Part shown: positions 25,839-34,830 of the stretch, piece by piece
Position numbering within the stretch: the stretch's first letter is position 1
Layout: each line of letters begins with the position of its first letter
The notes under the pieces: generated by a model
What the model was told of the DNA's origin: nothing
Database searches by the model: none
What the model saw: only the letters and a program-made list of their open reading frames with translations
DNA from: Bradyrhizobium sp.
GTDB lineage: Bacteria; Pseudomonadota; Alphaproteobacteria; Rhizobiales; Xanthobacteraceae
Assembly: GCF_022844465.1 (NCBI RefSeq)
Contig: NZ_JALHLP010000021.1
Coordinates: 1 to 64,000, forward strand
Length of the DNA stretch: 64,000 nt
Reading direction: 5' to 3'
Made by a program: the position numbers and the translations under genes

Positions 25839-28834
25839 ACCGCTACTCCAAGCGCCTTCCATTCGCGCAAGGCCTGCGCGTCGCGCGGGGACACGTCGGG
25901 ATACTCGGCGTCTTCTCCGACCGTGGGCAGAATCTTCCACGACCGCGCGCATTTCTTGCCGACGGCCTTTTCGACCATGACGGCGACCCCCGGCACGTCG
26001 CCGAGCCGGAAGGCGTTGTCCGGCGCGTCGTCATTGGTGACCATCGCGTTCGAGGTGATGCAGATTTCGGCCAGGTCAACGTCGAACAGCGTGTTGAAGA
26101 TGTTCTTGTCCGACACATAGATCAGCGGCGAGGCTTCCAGCGACGAACCGATGTTCTTGGCGGCACGTTCAATCTCCAGCGCGCCGGTAACGACGCGGCG
26201 GACGTCGCGGATGGTCTCCCATCGTGTGGCGAGTTTCTCGTCGCGAAATTTCTCGAACCCCTCTGGAAACAGCGTCAGATGCACCGACGGTTCGGCGCTC
26301 GGCCTGTACATCCGCCAGGCCTCGTCGGTCGTGAAGCTGAGAACCGGCGCCAGCCAGCGCAGGATCGCGTCGCAGACGATGTCGATCGTGGTCAGCGCCG
26401 CCTTGCGCGCCAGCGACGACGGCGCGTCGCAATAGAGCGCGTCCTTGCGGATGTCAAAATAGAAGGCCGACAATTCCGTGTTCATGAACGCCGATAGCGT
26501 GGCGACCACCGTCTTGTAGTCAAATTCGGAATACGCCCGTCGCACGATCGCGGCACGGCCCGCCAGTTCGTGCAGCATCAGCCGTTCCAGCTCGGGCATG
26601 TCGGCTGGCGCGACCGCATCCTCCCGCCTGAAATGATGCAGCGTGCCGAGCATCCAGCGGATCGAGTTGCGCAGCTTGCGGTAGGTTTCGATGGTGTTCT
26701 TGAGGATTTCCGGCCCGATGCGCTGGTCGTCGGCATAGTCGGTGGCGCAGACCCAGAGGCGCAGAATATCCGCGCCGGAATCCTTCATCACCTTCTGCGG
26801 CTCGACGGTGTTGCCGAGCGACTTCGACATCTTGCGGCCGTTCTCGTCCAGCGTGAAGCCATGCGTCAGCACCACGTCGTAGGGCGCGCGGCCGCGGGTG
26901 CCGCAGCTTTCCAGCAGCGAGGAATGGAACCAGCCGCGGTGCTGGTCCGATCCTTCCAGATACATCACGGTGTCGCGGCCGCCGTCGACCTTGCGCTGGA
27001 TGCCGGCGAGGCCGGGGAAATGCACGAGGTCATCCAGCACGAAAGCGTGCGTCGAACCGGAATCGAACCAGACGTCGCAGATATCGTCGACCTTCTTCCA
27101 GTCTTGATTGGCGAGCGTGCCGAGGAAGCGTTCGCGCGCGCCGTCCATGTACCAGGCGTCGGCGCCTTCCTTCTCAAAGGCGTCGGCGATGCGGGCGTTG
27201 ACGGCGGCGTCCTGCAGGATTTCGGCGGAGCCATCGGCCTTCTCGCGCACGAACACCGCGATCGGCACGCCCCACGCGCGCTGGCGAGAGATCACCCAGT
27301 CGGGGCGGCCGGCGATCATGCCGTTGATGCGGTTCTGGCCGGCGGGCGGCACCCATTGCGTCACCGAGATCGCGCGCAGCGCGCGGGCGCGCAGCGTGTC
27401 GCCGGGCTTTGTCTTGCCGTCCACCGCAATGTCCTTGTCCATCGCAATGAACCATTGCGGGGTGTTGCGGAAGATCACGGGTTTCTTCGAGCGCCACGAA
27501 TGCGGATATTGATGCTTGAGCCGGCCGCGCGCCAGCAGCCTGCCGGCCTCGACCAGCGCCTTGATCACAGCCTCGTTGGCCTCGCCTTTCTCACCCTTGT
27601 CGTTGATGACGCGCTTGCCGGTGAAGCCCGGGGCGTGATCGGTGAAGGCGCCGTTCTCGTCAACGGTGTAGGGGATGGCGGTGTTGATGCCGCGTTGGCC
27701 GAGTTCACGCGCATTTGCCGTCCAGACGTCGAAGTCTTCGCGGCCATGGCCGGGCGCTGTGTGGACGAAGCCGGTGCCGGTGTCGTCCGTGACGTGGTCT
27801 CCGGGCAGGAGCGGAACGGTGAATTCGTAACCGCCACTGACGCCCTTCAAGGGATGAGCGCATTCGACCGCGTCCAGCGTGTCGGCCGGCAGCTCACGCA
27901 CTTTCTTGTATGCTGTGACGCGCGCCTGCTTGAAGACGCTTTCGGCAAGTGTTTCGGCGAGGATCAACAGATCGCCGTTCTTCGCCCAATTGTCTGCGGG
28001 CGCGTCGGTGATTTCAAAGAGGCCGTAAGCGATCTTTGGCGAAAAAGAGATGGCGCGGTTGCCCGGCAGCGTCCATGGCGTGGTGGTCCAGATCACCACC
28101 GATGCATTGGCCAGGGCGCCGTGCGCCGGCGAGGTCACCGGAAACTTCACCCACACCGTATCGGAGGTGTAATCCTCATACTCGATCTCCGCCTCGGCGA
28201 GCGCGGTCTTCTCCACCACGCTCCACATCACCGGCTTGGAGCCGCGATAGAGCGTGCCGTTGGCGGCGAACTTCATCAGTTCGCGCGCGATCTGGGCTTC
28301 GGCCGGATAGCTCATGGTGGCGTAGGGGTGGTCCCAGTCGCCGATGATGCCGAGCCGCTTGAATTCCTCGCGCTGCACGTTGAGCCAGTGCGTGGCGTAG
28401 GCGCGGCACTCCTTGCGGAACGCCACCATCGCGGTGGAGTCGCGGAAATCAGGCTTCTGCTTGCCTTTGGAGCGGTAGTTCTCTTCCTCGATCTTCCATT
28501 CGATCGGCAGGCCGTGACAGTCCCAGCCCGGCACGTAGTTGGAATCGAAGCCGAGCATCTGCTGGCTCTTGGTCACCACGTCCTTGAGGATCTTGTTCAG
28601 GGAATGGCCGATATGGATGCTGCCATTGGCGTAGGGCGGGCCGTCATGCAGCACGAATTTGGCGCGGCCCCTGGCGCCCTCGCGCAGCTTTCCGTAGAGG
28701 TCGATCTCGTTCCAGTATCTGAGGATCTCCGGCTCGCGCTGCGGCAGGCCGGCCCGCATCGGGAATTCCGTCTGCGGCAGGAACAGGGTCTTGGAATAGT
28801 CGGTTGCTTCGGACTTTTGCGGCTTTTCGGACAT
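25835..28834 (-). CDS. ileS: Isoleucyl-tRNA synthetase
   Basis: The 999-aa class I synthetase has HIGH at 74-77 (GSIHIGHSLNK), KMSKS (GRKMSKSLGNTVEP), the CP1 editing domain (WTTTPWTLPGNRAIS) and the WDCHGLP signature. The anticodon-binding C-terminal domain is complete, though the terminal zinc finger of some bacterial forms is absent, as usual in this group. ATG 28834 (MSEKPQKSE) is preferred to 28858. It precedes lspA with a TTGA overlap. Confidence 0.97.
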   Translation of the reverse strand: MSEKPQKSEATDYSKTLFLPQTEFPMRAGLPQREPEILRYWNEIDLYGKLREGARGRAKFVLHDGPPYANGSIHIGHSLNKILKDVVTKSQQMLGFDSNYVPGWDCHGLPIEWKIEEENYRSKGKQKPDFRDSTAMVAFRKECRAYATHWLNVQREEFKRLGIIGDWDHPYATMSYPAEAQIARELMKFAANGTLYRGSKPVMWSVVEKTALAEAEIEYEDYTSDTVWVKFPVTSPAHGALANASVVIWTTTPWTLPGNRAISFSPKIAYGLFEITDAPADNWAKNGDLLILAETLAESVFKQARVTAYKKVRELPADTLDAVECAHPLKGVSGGYEFTVPLLPGDHVTDDTGTGFVHTAPGHGREDFDVWTANARELGQRGINTAIPYTVDENGAFTDHAPGFTGKRVINDKGEKGEANEAVIKALVEAGRLLARGRLKHQYPHSWRSKKPVIFRNTPQWFIAMDKDIAVDGKTKPGDTLRARALRAISVTQWVPPAGQNRINGMIAGRPDWVISRQRAWGVPIAVFVREKADGSAEILQDAAVNARIADAFEKEGADAWYMDGARERFLGTLANQDWKKVDDICDVWFDSGSTHAFVLDDLVHFPGLAGIQRKVDGGRDTVMYLEGSDQHRGWFHSSLLESCGTRGRAPYDVVLTHGFTLDENGRKMSKSLGNTVEPQKVMKDSGADILRLWVCATDYADDQRIGPEILKNTIETYRKLRNSIRWMLGTLHHFRREDAVAPADMPELERLMLHELAGRAAIVRRAYSEFDYKTVVATLSAFMNTELSAFYFDIRKDALYCDAPSSLARKAALTTIDIVCDAILRWLAPVLSFTTDEAWRMYRPSAEPSVHLTLFPEGFEKFRDEKLATRWETIRDVRRVVTGALEIERAAKNIGSSLEASPLIYVSDKNIFNTLFDVDLAEICITSNAMVTNDDAPDNAFRLGDVPGVAVMVEKAVGKKCARSWKILPTVGEDAEYPDVSPRDAQALREWKALGVAV

Positions 28835-29132
28835 GAATGCTCTGGTTTGGCTCGTCAACGGCGCTGAAGCGCTGAAATCGCGGATGAAACAGGCAAATCC
28901 CGGTCTTGCGCCGAGCCGAACGCTCAGGCGGAAGCCGGGCCGCTAATGCTGATGGTGCGCCGAGCCAACATGGAGCTTTCCATAGCAGCCGGAAGCTGAA
29001 ATCGCAAAGCCCGGGGGTACCCGAATCTCGCTCGTCCTCGCGGACCGGGCATGGCTCGCGGCGATGTCGGGTGCTCGCTGTCAATCCCGGCGTCGGCGCC
29101 GATTTGGCCCGCGCCTGCCGGCGGTAGCTTGC
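28835..29132. other. Gap between ribF and ileS, no confident gene
   Basis: A TTG-started frame of 70 codons (28924-29136, minus) overlaps the ribF stop by TTGA but its translation is low-complexity and not recognised. The opposite strand is open too. The gap probably holds the ileS leader or promoter; no T-box or known riboswitch pattern is seen. Confidence 0.35.
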
Positions 29133-30104
29133 TCAACCGATGGCTCCAAGTCTGGGAAAAGCGTCGGGCGCGGCCGCCAGTCGCGCGCGGGCCTGGGCAC
29201 TATCGTTGTCCATCTGCCGGACCAGCGCTTCGACCGAGTTGAACTTCTGCTCGTCGCGGATGAAGCCGATGAAGGCGACGTCGAGCACGGCGCCGTAAAG
29301 ATCGCCCTTGAAGCCGAACAGGAACACCTCCAGCAGCGGCGCGCCATTGTCGAAGGTCGGGCGGCGGCCGAAACTTGCGACGGCGTCAAACCGGTCGGAG
29401 CCGCGGCCAACCCGCACCGCGTAGATGCCGTGCCGGAGGCTGCAATGCTTGTCGAGGCGGATATTGGCGGTGGGGTAGCCGAGATCGCGGCCGCGTTTCT
29501 CGCCATGGATGACTTCGCCGCTGACGAACCATGGCCCGCCCAGCATCGCGGTGGCGTCGTCGATCTGGCCCTCCGCCAGCGCCATGCGGATCGCGCTGGA
29601 GGAAACCGGCCGCTCTTCAACATCGACATGGGCTTGGACGTCGACCGCGATCCCGAGCCGTGGCGCCTCGCTGAGCAGAAGGCCCGGCGAGCCGACCCGA
29701 CCCTTGCCGAAATGAAAGTCGTAGCCGACGGCAATGCCGCTGATGCCGAGCCGCTGGACCAGGTCATGGTTAATGAAATCTTGCGCCGAAGTGCCGGCGC
29801 GGGCCTTGTCGAATGTCATCACCACAGCGCCGGTCAGGCCCGTTCCCGCCAGCAGTCGCAGCTTGTTGGTTTCGTCAGAGAGACGGAACTGCGGGCTGTT
29901 GGGGCTGAAAAAGCTGCGGGGGTGCGGCTCGAAGGTGACCGCAAAAGCCGGCTTGCCGACGGTTCGACCCATCCGCAGGGCGGCGGCGATCACGGCGCGG
30001 TGGCCCAGATGGACGCCGTCGAAATTGCCCATGGCGACCACGGCCCCGCGGGGAATTTCGGCGGCGGGGGTCGCGTCGCGGATAATGGTAAATCCAGTTG
30101 CCAT
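29133..30104 (-). CDS. ribF: Bifunctional riboflavin kinase / FAD synthetase
   Basis: RibF makes FMN from riboflavin and FAD from FMN. The 323-aa protein has the nucleotidyltransferase site GNFDGVHLGHR (26-36), the ISSTPASSSAIR-like VSSSAIRMALAEG, and the flavokinase block RGRDLGYPTANIRL with its Asn and the C-terminal FGRRPTF. It heads the ribF-ileS-lspA operon. The FMN it makes would be the ligand for the riboswitch at 53223 in this window. Confidence 0.95.
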   Translation of the reverse strand: MATGFTIIRDATPAAEIPRGAVVAMGNFDGVHLGHRAVIAAALRMGRTVGKPAFAVTFEPHPRSFFSPNSPQFRLSDETNKLRLLAGTGLTGAVVMTFDKARAGTSAQDFINHDLVQRLGISGIAVGYDFHFGKGRVGSPGLLLSEAPRLGIAVDVQAHVDVEERPVSSSAIRMALAEGQIDDATAMLGGPWFVSGEVIHGEKRGRDLGYPTANIRLDKHCSLRHGIYAVRVGRGSDRFDAVASFGRRPTFDNGAPLLEVFLFGFKGDLYGAVLDVAFIGFIRDEQKFNSVEALVRQMDNDSAQARARLAAAPDAFPRLGAIG

Positions 30105-30335
30105 TGTAGGTTTTCTTCACAGATTCTTCACTTTTGGCGCGCCGAGCGCGGCCGGACCGTGACGCGGCGCTGCCTGCGAAGTCAAGCCATCGGGGCCGTA
30201 ACAATACTGCCTCGATCCGGTCTGCGTTCGGGTTAACGGGCTGTTTAATCAGTGCTGCTAGGGATGAGGAGAGGACTGCGGGTCGCGCAGCGCCTGTCGT
30301 GATTTAGTTGCTTGAGCGTTGAGTGGGGGAAGAAG

Positions 30336-30731
30336 ATGGCGGTTGATTTGTCCATGTCGGTTCTGGTGGTTGATGACTACAGCACGATGATCCGCATCAT
30401 CCGAAATCTTCTGAAGCAGCTGGGCTTCGACAACATCGACGATGCCAGCGACGGTTCGGCGGCGCTGGAAAAGATGCGCGGCAAGAAATACGGGCTCGTG
30501 ATTTCCGACTGGAACATGGAGCCGATGACCGGTTACGACCTGCTCAAGGAGGTCCGTGCCGATCCCAACCTCGCCACCACGCCCTTCATCATGATCACGG
30601 CCGAATCCAAGACCGAGAACGTGATCGCCGCCAAGAAGGCTGGTGTGAACAATTATATCGTCAAGCCGTTCAACGCGGCCACGCTGAAGACCAAGATCGA
30701 GGCGGTGTTCCCGGACATGGCGACGGCGTAA
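30336..30731 (+). CDS. Stand-alone CheY-type response regulator
   Basis: The 131-aa protein is a single receiver domain with no output domain. The acidic pocket Asp13/Asp14, phosphoacceptor Asp58 (VISDWNMEP), Thr88 and Lys110 (YIVKPF) are all present, and the NWNM/E-P around Asp58 is typical of chemotaxis CheY rather than OmpR-type receivers. ATG 30336 has GGGGGAAG upstream. No che or fla gene is nearby, so it is an orphan; it may act on flagellar motors or in a phosphorelay with distant partners. Confidence 0.85.
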   Translation: MAVDLSMSVLVVDDYSTMIRIIRNLLKQLGFDNIDDASDGSAALEKMRGKKYGLVISDWNMEPMTGYDLLKEVRADPNLATTPFIMITAESKTENVIAAKKAGVNNYIVKPFNAATLKTKIEAVFPDMATA

Positions 30732-30743
30732 GCCTGCCACCGC

Positions 30744-30792
30744 GCCCCGGCTCTCTGCCTCTCGCCGCGAAAGGCGAGGGTCGGAGAGAGAA
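30744..30792. terminator. Hairpin repeat between convergent cheY and HAD genes
   Basis: Inverted words gctctctgcctctcgcc and ggcgagggtcggagagag form a long interrupted stem, followed on the plus strand by aaaaag. It is a dispersed repeat that probably ends both transcripts. Confidence 0.5.
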
Positions 30793-30801
30793 AAAGCGAC
30801 G

Positions 30802-31656
30802 TTACCACCGAAGCTCCCGGATCAAGGCGCGGGGTGGGTGGCCGAAAAGCTCCTTTACCGAGGCGGGATCAAACTGATCGAGGCCCTCGACGTCGGCGGA
30901 ATGAATGCCGCGGGTCACGAACAGGCAATCGATTCCGAACGCCATGGCGCCCGCAAGGTCGGTCCGCACCGAGTCGCCGATCGCCAGCACGCGATCAAGC
31001 GGCGTCGGATGGCCGCGGCGCTCGGCGGCAAGCGCCATGGCGCGCTGATAGATCGGCCGGTGCGGCTTGCCGTAGAAGATCACCTCGCCGCCCAATTCGC
31101 GATACAGCTCGGCGATCGCGCCAGCGCAATAGATCAGCCGGTCGCCGCGTTCCACCACGATGTCGGGGTTGGCGCAGACCAGCGGCAGCTTGCGTTCCAG
31201 CGCTTGCAGCATCATCGCGCGGTAATCTTCCGCCGATTCGGTCTCGTCGTCGAACAGGCCGGTGCAGACGATGTAGTCGGCCTGCTCCAGCGGCGCCATC
31301 GCGGCGTCGAGCCCGCGATGGATCGATGCGTCACGTTCCGGACCGAGCCAGAACATCTTTTTCTCCGGATGGTCGGCGACGAAGTGCCGCGTCAGGTCGC
31401 CCGAACTCACGATCGCGTCATAGGTCTCGTCGGCAATGCCGAGCTTTCGCAGTTGCCGTTGCACGGAATCGGCTGGTCGCGGGGCGTTGGTGATCAGGAT
31501 GACGGTGCCACCCCGCTGGCGAAAGATATGCAGCGCCTCGCAGGCTTCGGGGAACGCCTCGATCCCATTATGCACCACGCCCCAGATGTCGGAGAGCAGG
31601 ACCTCCACGCCGCCTACGAGGTCGCGCAGGTGCTCCACGAAGCGGAGTGCGGCCAT
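30802..31656 (-). CDS. HAD superfamily hydrolase, NagD-like (TIGR01459 type)
   Basis: The 284-aa protein is a class IIA HAD phosphatase. Motif I reads LLSDIWGVVHNG, with the second Asp replaced by Trp as I recall for this subgroup; motif II is ILITNAPRP, and motif III/IV are FYGKPHRPIY and AIGDSVRTDLAGA. The substrate is unknown; relatives act on small sugar or nucleotide phosphates. It follows the EAL gene by 16 nt on the same strand. Confidence 0.85.
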   Translation of the reverse strand: MAALRFVEHLRDLVGGVEVLLSDIWGVVHNGIEAFPEACEALHIFRQRGGTVILITNAPRPADSVQRQLRKLGIADETYDAIVSSGDLTRHFVADHPEKKMFWLGPERDASIHRGLDAAMAPLEQADYIVCTGLFDDETESAEDYRAMMLQALERKLPLVCANPDIVVERGDRLIYCAGAIAELYRELGGEVIFYGKPHRPIYQRAMALAAERRGHPTPLDRVLAIGDSVRTDLAGAMAFGIDCLFVTRGIHSADVEGLDQFDPASVKELFGHPPRALIRELRW

Positions 31657-31671
31657 GACCTTGGGCGCCTG

Positions 31672-33150
31672 TCAGGCGGGTCCGGCGGCGCGGCGCGCCA
31701 GCGCGGCGTTGCCGGTTGCCCGCGCGGCGCCCTCTGCAGCCGAACCGACGACGGCAACCGGTTTGGCGGCGCCATTAGGGGCAATGGAACCAGCTGATTC
31801 CTTGGCCGGAGCGGTCCCGCCGGCGGCGGCCGCCCCCTCGGGCCGCAACGGCCGCGGCGGCGCGAACAGGAAGCCCTGCCCAAACCTCACATCATAATCG
31901 AGCAGATCGACCACCGCGCGCTCGCCCTCGATCCTTTCGGCAATCAGGTCGATGCCGAAGCGTCCGAGCAGATCGGAAAGGTCGGAGGGGTGGATGTCCG
32001 AGGCCGAGCCTTGCCTGGGATCGAGCAGCAGCGCCGCTGGCACCTTCATGAAACGGACGCCACGGTCGGCGAGTTCCCGCGGTTCGATCCTGAGGTCGGA
32101 GACATGATCGATCGAGAAGCGATAGCCGCGTTGCGCCAGCGCGGCGAGATTCTCGGTTTCGGTCGGGCCGAGCTGGCGGAACGTCGCCTGCTTGAATTCG
32201 AGTACGAAGGACGGCGCCAGCGCGCGGTTGGCATCGAGAAAATCCAGGCATTGCGCGAAACTTGCGGGATTGCCGAGCGTCGCCGCCGAGAGGTTGCAAA
32301 ACACCCCGACCTCCTTGTTCCGCACCATCAGGCGGCGCAACACCTGGACACAGCGCAGGATCACCATGTGATCGATACGCCCGATCAACCCGCCCGCTTC
32401 GGCGACGGCGATGAAATCGTCGGCGGCGATCACCTGGTCCCTGTCGTCGCGCAGCCGCGTCACCGCCTCGTAGTAGCGCACCTTGCGCTGCGGCAGCGTC
32501 ACCATTGGTTGCAGATAGATGTCGAGCCGGTTTTCGTCGACGGCGCTCCGCACGGCTGCCAGCAACTTCGCCTGGCCGCGCGAAGTTTCGGCGCTCTCAG
32601 TGGCGACGGCCGCCGGCGTGGTGGCCGCCGCAACCGGCGCCGGTCGGGCGGCGGCAGGAAGCGCATTCTCCGCAATATATCCGCTTTCGTTCGGCGGTAC
32701 GGCGGTTGCCTGGCTTGCCGGGCCGGAAGCTGCGGCGGGCACGCCTGAGGAGGGCGTTTCCTCCTCGCTGGCGACCGACAGCGCCAGCTGCTTGACCAGC
32801 AAGCCAAGCTCGTTGATCTCGCCGACCATGGTTTGAATGCGATCGGAGCTTGCGGAGTTTGCCGATACCACCCGGCCTTCGACGGCGGCGAGCCGGCGGC
32901 CGAATTCGGCCACCTGACGGGCGAGGTCGGCGGTGCCGCGCGACAGGTCAGCGATCTGGCCGCCGACATCGGAGCGATCGCGCAGCCGCATCGACACCGC
33001 ATTGTAGAGGATCAGGAAAGTCAGCGCCGTGAGCGCCACGATCGCGGATTCCGATCCGCTGAAGCCCGCCACCGAATGCAGCACGAGGCCGAGGGAGGCC
33101 GCGACCAGAACCATGCAAATGGCGATGAAAATCGTCGAAATGCGAATCAT
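31672..33150 (-). CDS. Membrane protein with coiled coil and degenerate EAL domain
   Basis: The 492-aa product has two transmembrane helices (about 5-27 and 34-52), a coiled coil (65-127), an Ala/Pro-rich linker, and an EAL domain (197-432). Some phosphodiesterase residues are kept (Glu228, Asn286, Glu318, Lys369, Gln425), but EAL reads EAV and the DDFG-type loop reads DHVS (348-351), so the second metal-binding Asp is His349. It may bind c-di-GMP without cutting it, or be a partner protein. ATG 33150 fits a short cytoplasmic N-terminus; upstream codons are open but lack support. Confidence 0.8.
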   Translation of the reverse strand: MIRISTIFIAICMVLVAASLGLVLHSVAGFSGSESAIVALTALTFLILYNAVSMRLRDRSDVGGQIADLSRGTADLARQVAEFGRRLAAVEGRVVSANSASSDRIQTMVGEINELGLLVKQLALSVASEEETPSSGVPAAASGPASQATAVPPNESGYIAENALPAAARPAPVAAATTPAAVATESAETSRGQAKLLAAVRSAVDENRLDIYLQPMVTLPQRKVRYYEAVTRLRDDRDQVIAADDFIAVAEAGGLIGRIDHMVILRCVQVLRRLMVRNKEVGVFCNLSAATLGNPASFAQCLDFLDANRALAPSFVLEFKQATFRQLGPTETENLAALAQRGYRFSIDHVSDLRIEPRELADRGVRFMKVPAALLLDPRQGSASDIHPSDLSDLLGRFGIDLIAERIEGERAVVDLLDYDVRFGQGFLFAPPRPLRPEGAAAAGGTAPAKESAGSIAPNGAAKPVAVVGSAAEGAARATGNAALARRAAGPA

Positions 33151-33331
33151 GTTGCGCGTTACGCCCCCAAAATCCGAACCGTCCTCACCCGGGAAAAAGC
33201 GGCAGTCCTCGGGCGTGTTCTGGTTCGCGCTCCCCCAAGCGAACCCAACCTTAGCATCAATGTTGATTCGTAGAGCTAGTGTTCTTTCGCGCAACCCTCG
33301 TTGCTATCGTGCGGCTGGATCAGGAGTGACA

Positions 33332-33352
33332 GTCCCGGCCCGAGGCCGGGAC
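33332..33352 (-). terminator. Hairpin downstream of the aminotransferase gene
   Basis: A perfect 9-bp GC-rich stem (33332-33340 with 33344-33352) with a 3-nt loop lies 15 nt past the stop on the minus strand. No T-run follows, so it may be a repeat used as a transcript end. Confidence 0.45.
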
Positions 33353-33367
33353 CCGACACATCCGCGC

Positions 33368-34714
33368 TCAGGCTACCGCGCGGATCACCTTGGCCACCTT
33401 CTCGATGATTTCGCCGATCTGGTCCTCGGTCACGATCAGCGGCGGCGTCAGCGCCAGCGTGTCGCCGGCGACTCGCACCATCAGGTCGTTGTCGTGGAAG
33501 GCGCTGTTGAGTCCGGCAAAGCCGCGCTTGCCCGGCGCGTCGGCCAGCGGCGCCAGGTCGATACCGGCGGTCAGGCCGACGGTGCGAATATCCAGCACGC
33601 CCGGTTCCTTCCGCAGCGACATCACGGCGTCCGCGAACTTTGGCTCCAGTTTGTTGGCGCGTTCAAACAGCTTTTCGTCACGGTAGATGTCGAGCGTGGC
33701 AAGACCGGCGGCGCAGGCGAGCGGATGGGCAGAATAGGTGTAGCCATGGGTCAGTTCCACTGCGTGTTCCGGACCGCTCATGAAGGCGTCGTGGATGGTG
33801 TCGCGCACCAGCACGCCGCCCATCGGCGCCGCGCCATTGGTGATGCCCTTGGCGAAGGTCAGCATGTCCGGCAGCACGCCATAGCGTTCGGCGGCGAAGG
33901 CAAAGCCAAGCCGGCCGTAGCCGGTGATGACCTCGTCGAAGATCAGCAGGATGCCATGCTTCTGGGTGATCTCGCGCAGCCGCTTGAGGTATCCCTTCGG
34001 CGCCGGCAGCACTCCGGTCGAGCCGGCCATAGGCTCGACGATGACGGCGGCGATCGTGGAGGCGCCATGAAGGTTCACCAACCGCTCGAGATCGTCGGCG
34101 AAATGCGCGCCATACTCCGGCTCGCCCTTGCTGAAGGCCTGCTTGTCGCGGTCGTAGGTATGCGGCAGATGGTCGACGCCCGCCAGCAGGGTGCCGAACA
34201 TCTTGCGGTTGTTGACGATGCCGCCGACCGAGGTTCCGCCGAAGCCGACGCCGTGGTAGCCGCGCTCGCGGCCGATCAGCCGGGTGCGGGTGCCCTGGCC
34301 GGCGATCTGATGATAGGCCAGCGCGATCTTCAGCGCGGTGTCGGCCGCTTCCGAGCCGGAATTACAGAAGAACACATGGTCGAGGCCGTCGGGCGCCAGA
34401 TCGGCGATGCGGCTGGCGAGTTCGAACGCCTGCGGGATGCCGAACTGGAACGGCGGCGCATAGTCCAGCGCTTCGGCCTGCCTGGCGATCGCCGAGGAAA
34501 TCTGGGTGCGACCGTGGCCGGCATTGGTGCACCACATGCCCGCGGCGGCATCGAGGATATGGCGTCCATCGACGGTGAAATAGTGCATGTCCTTGGCGCC
34601 GGCGAGCAGCCGCGGGTTTTTCTTGAAGGCCCGGTTGGCGGTGAACGGCATCCAGTGCGCGGCGAGGTCGTTCGGGACGTTGACGGCGGTGGGGCGGGGG
34701 CTCTTGTCCAGCAT
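33368..34714 (-). CDS. Class III omega-amino acid:pyruvate aminotransferase
   Basis: The 448-aa PLP enzyme has the fold type I class III signature IFDEVITGYGRLG and the PLP lysine in LTFAKGITNGAAPMGG. The motif LTHGYTYSAHPLACAAGLATLDIY is characteristic of beta-alanine/omega-amino acid:pyruvate transaminases. It likely interconverts beta-alanine or another terminal amine with pyruvate. ATG 34714 (MLDKSPRPTAVN) has GAGAGG upstream. It follows prmB by 116 nt and may have its own promoter. Confidence 0.9.
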   Translation of the reverse strand: MLDKSPRPTAVNVPNDLAAHWMPFTANRAFKKNPRLLAGAKDMHYFTVDGRHILDAAAGMWCTNAGHGRTQISSAIARQAEALDYAPPFQFGIPQAFELASRIADLAPDGLDHVFFCNSGSEAADTALKIALAYHQIAGQGTRTRLIGRERGYHGVGFGGTSVGGIVNNRKMFGTLLAGVDHLPHTYDRDKQAFSKGEPEYGAHFADDLERLVNLHGASTIAAVIVEPMAGSTGVLPAPKGYLKRLREITQKHGILLIFDEVITGYGRLGFAFAAERYGVLPDMLTFAKGITNGAAPMGGVLVRDTIHDAFMSGPEHAVELTHGYTYSAHPLACAAGLATLDIYRDEKLFERANKLEPKFADAVMSLRKEPGVLDIRTVGLTAGIDLAPLADAPGKRGFAGLNSAFHDNDLMVRVAGDTLALTPPLIVTEDQIGEIIEKVAKVIRAVA

Positions 34715-34830
34715 CGGAGGCCTCTCTGGCGGTTGCTTGGCGTTTGCGGCTTGGGTCGAGCCCAAACTATCAGCTTCACCGCGTGACGGGAACGCCAACG
34801 CGCCATGATATTTCCGCGCCATCCGGCGGT

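Noticed and set aside
26570..28867. 765-codon plus-strand frame opposite ileS
   Set aside because: Shadow of ileS, same reasoning.
28924..29136. 70-codon TTG frame between ribF and ileS with a TTGA overlap
   Set aside because: The junction looks coupled, but the product is low-complexity and unrecognised and the opposite strand is also open; evidence is too weak to call a gene.
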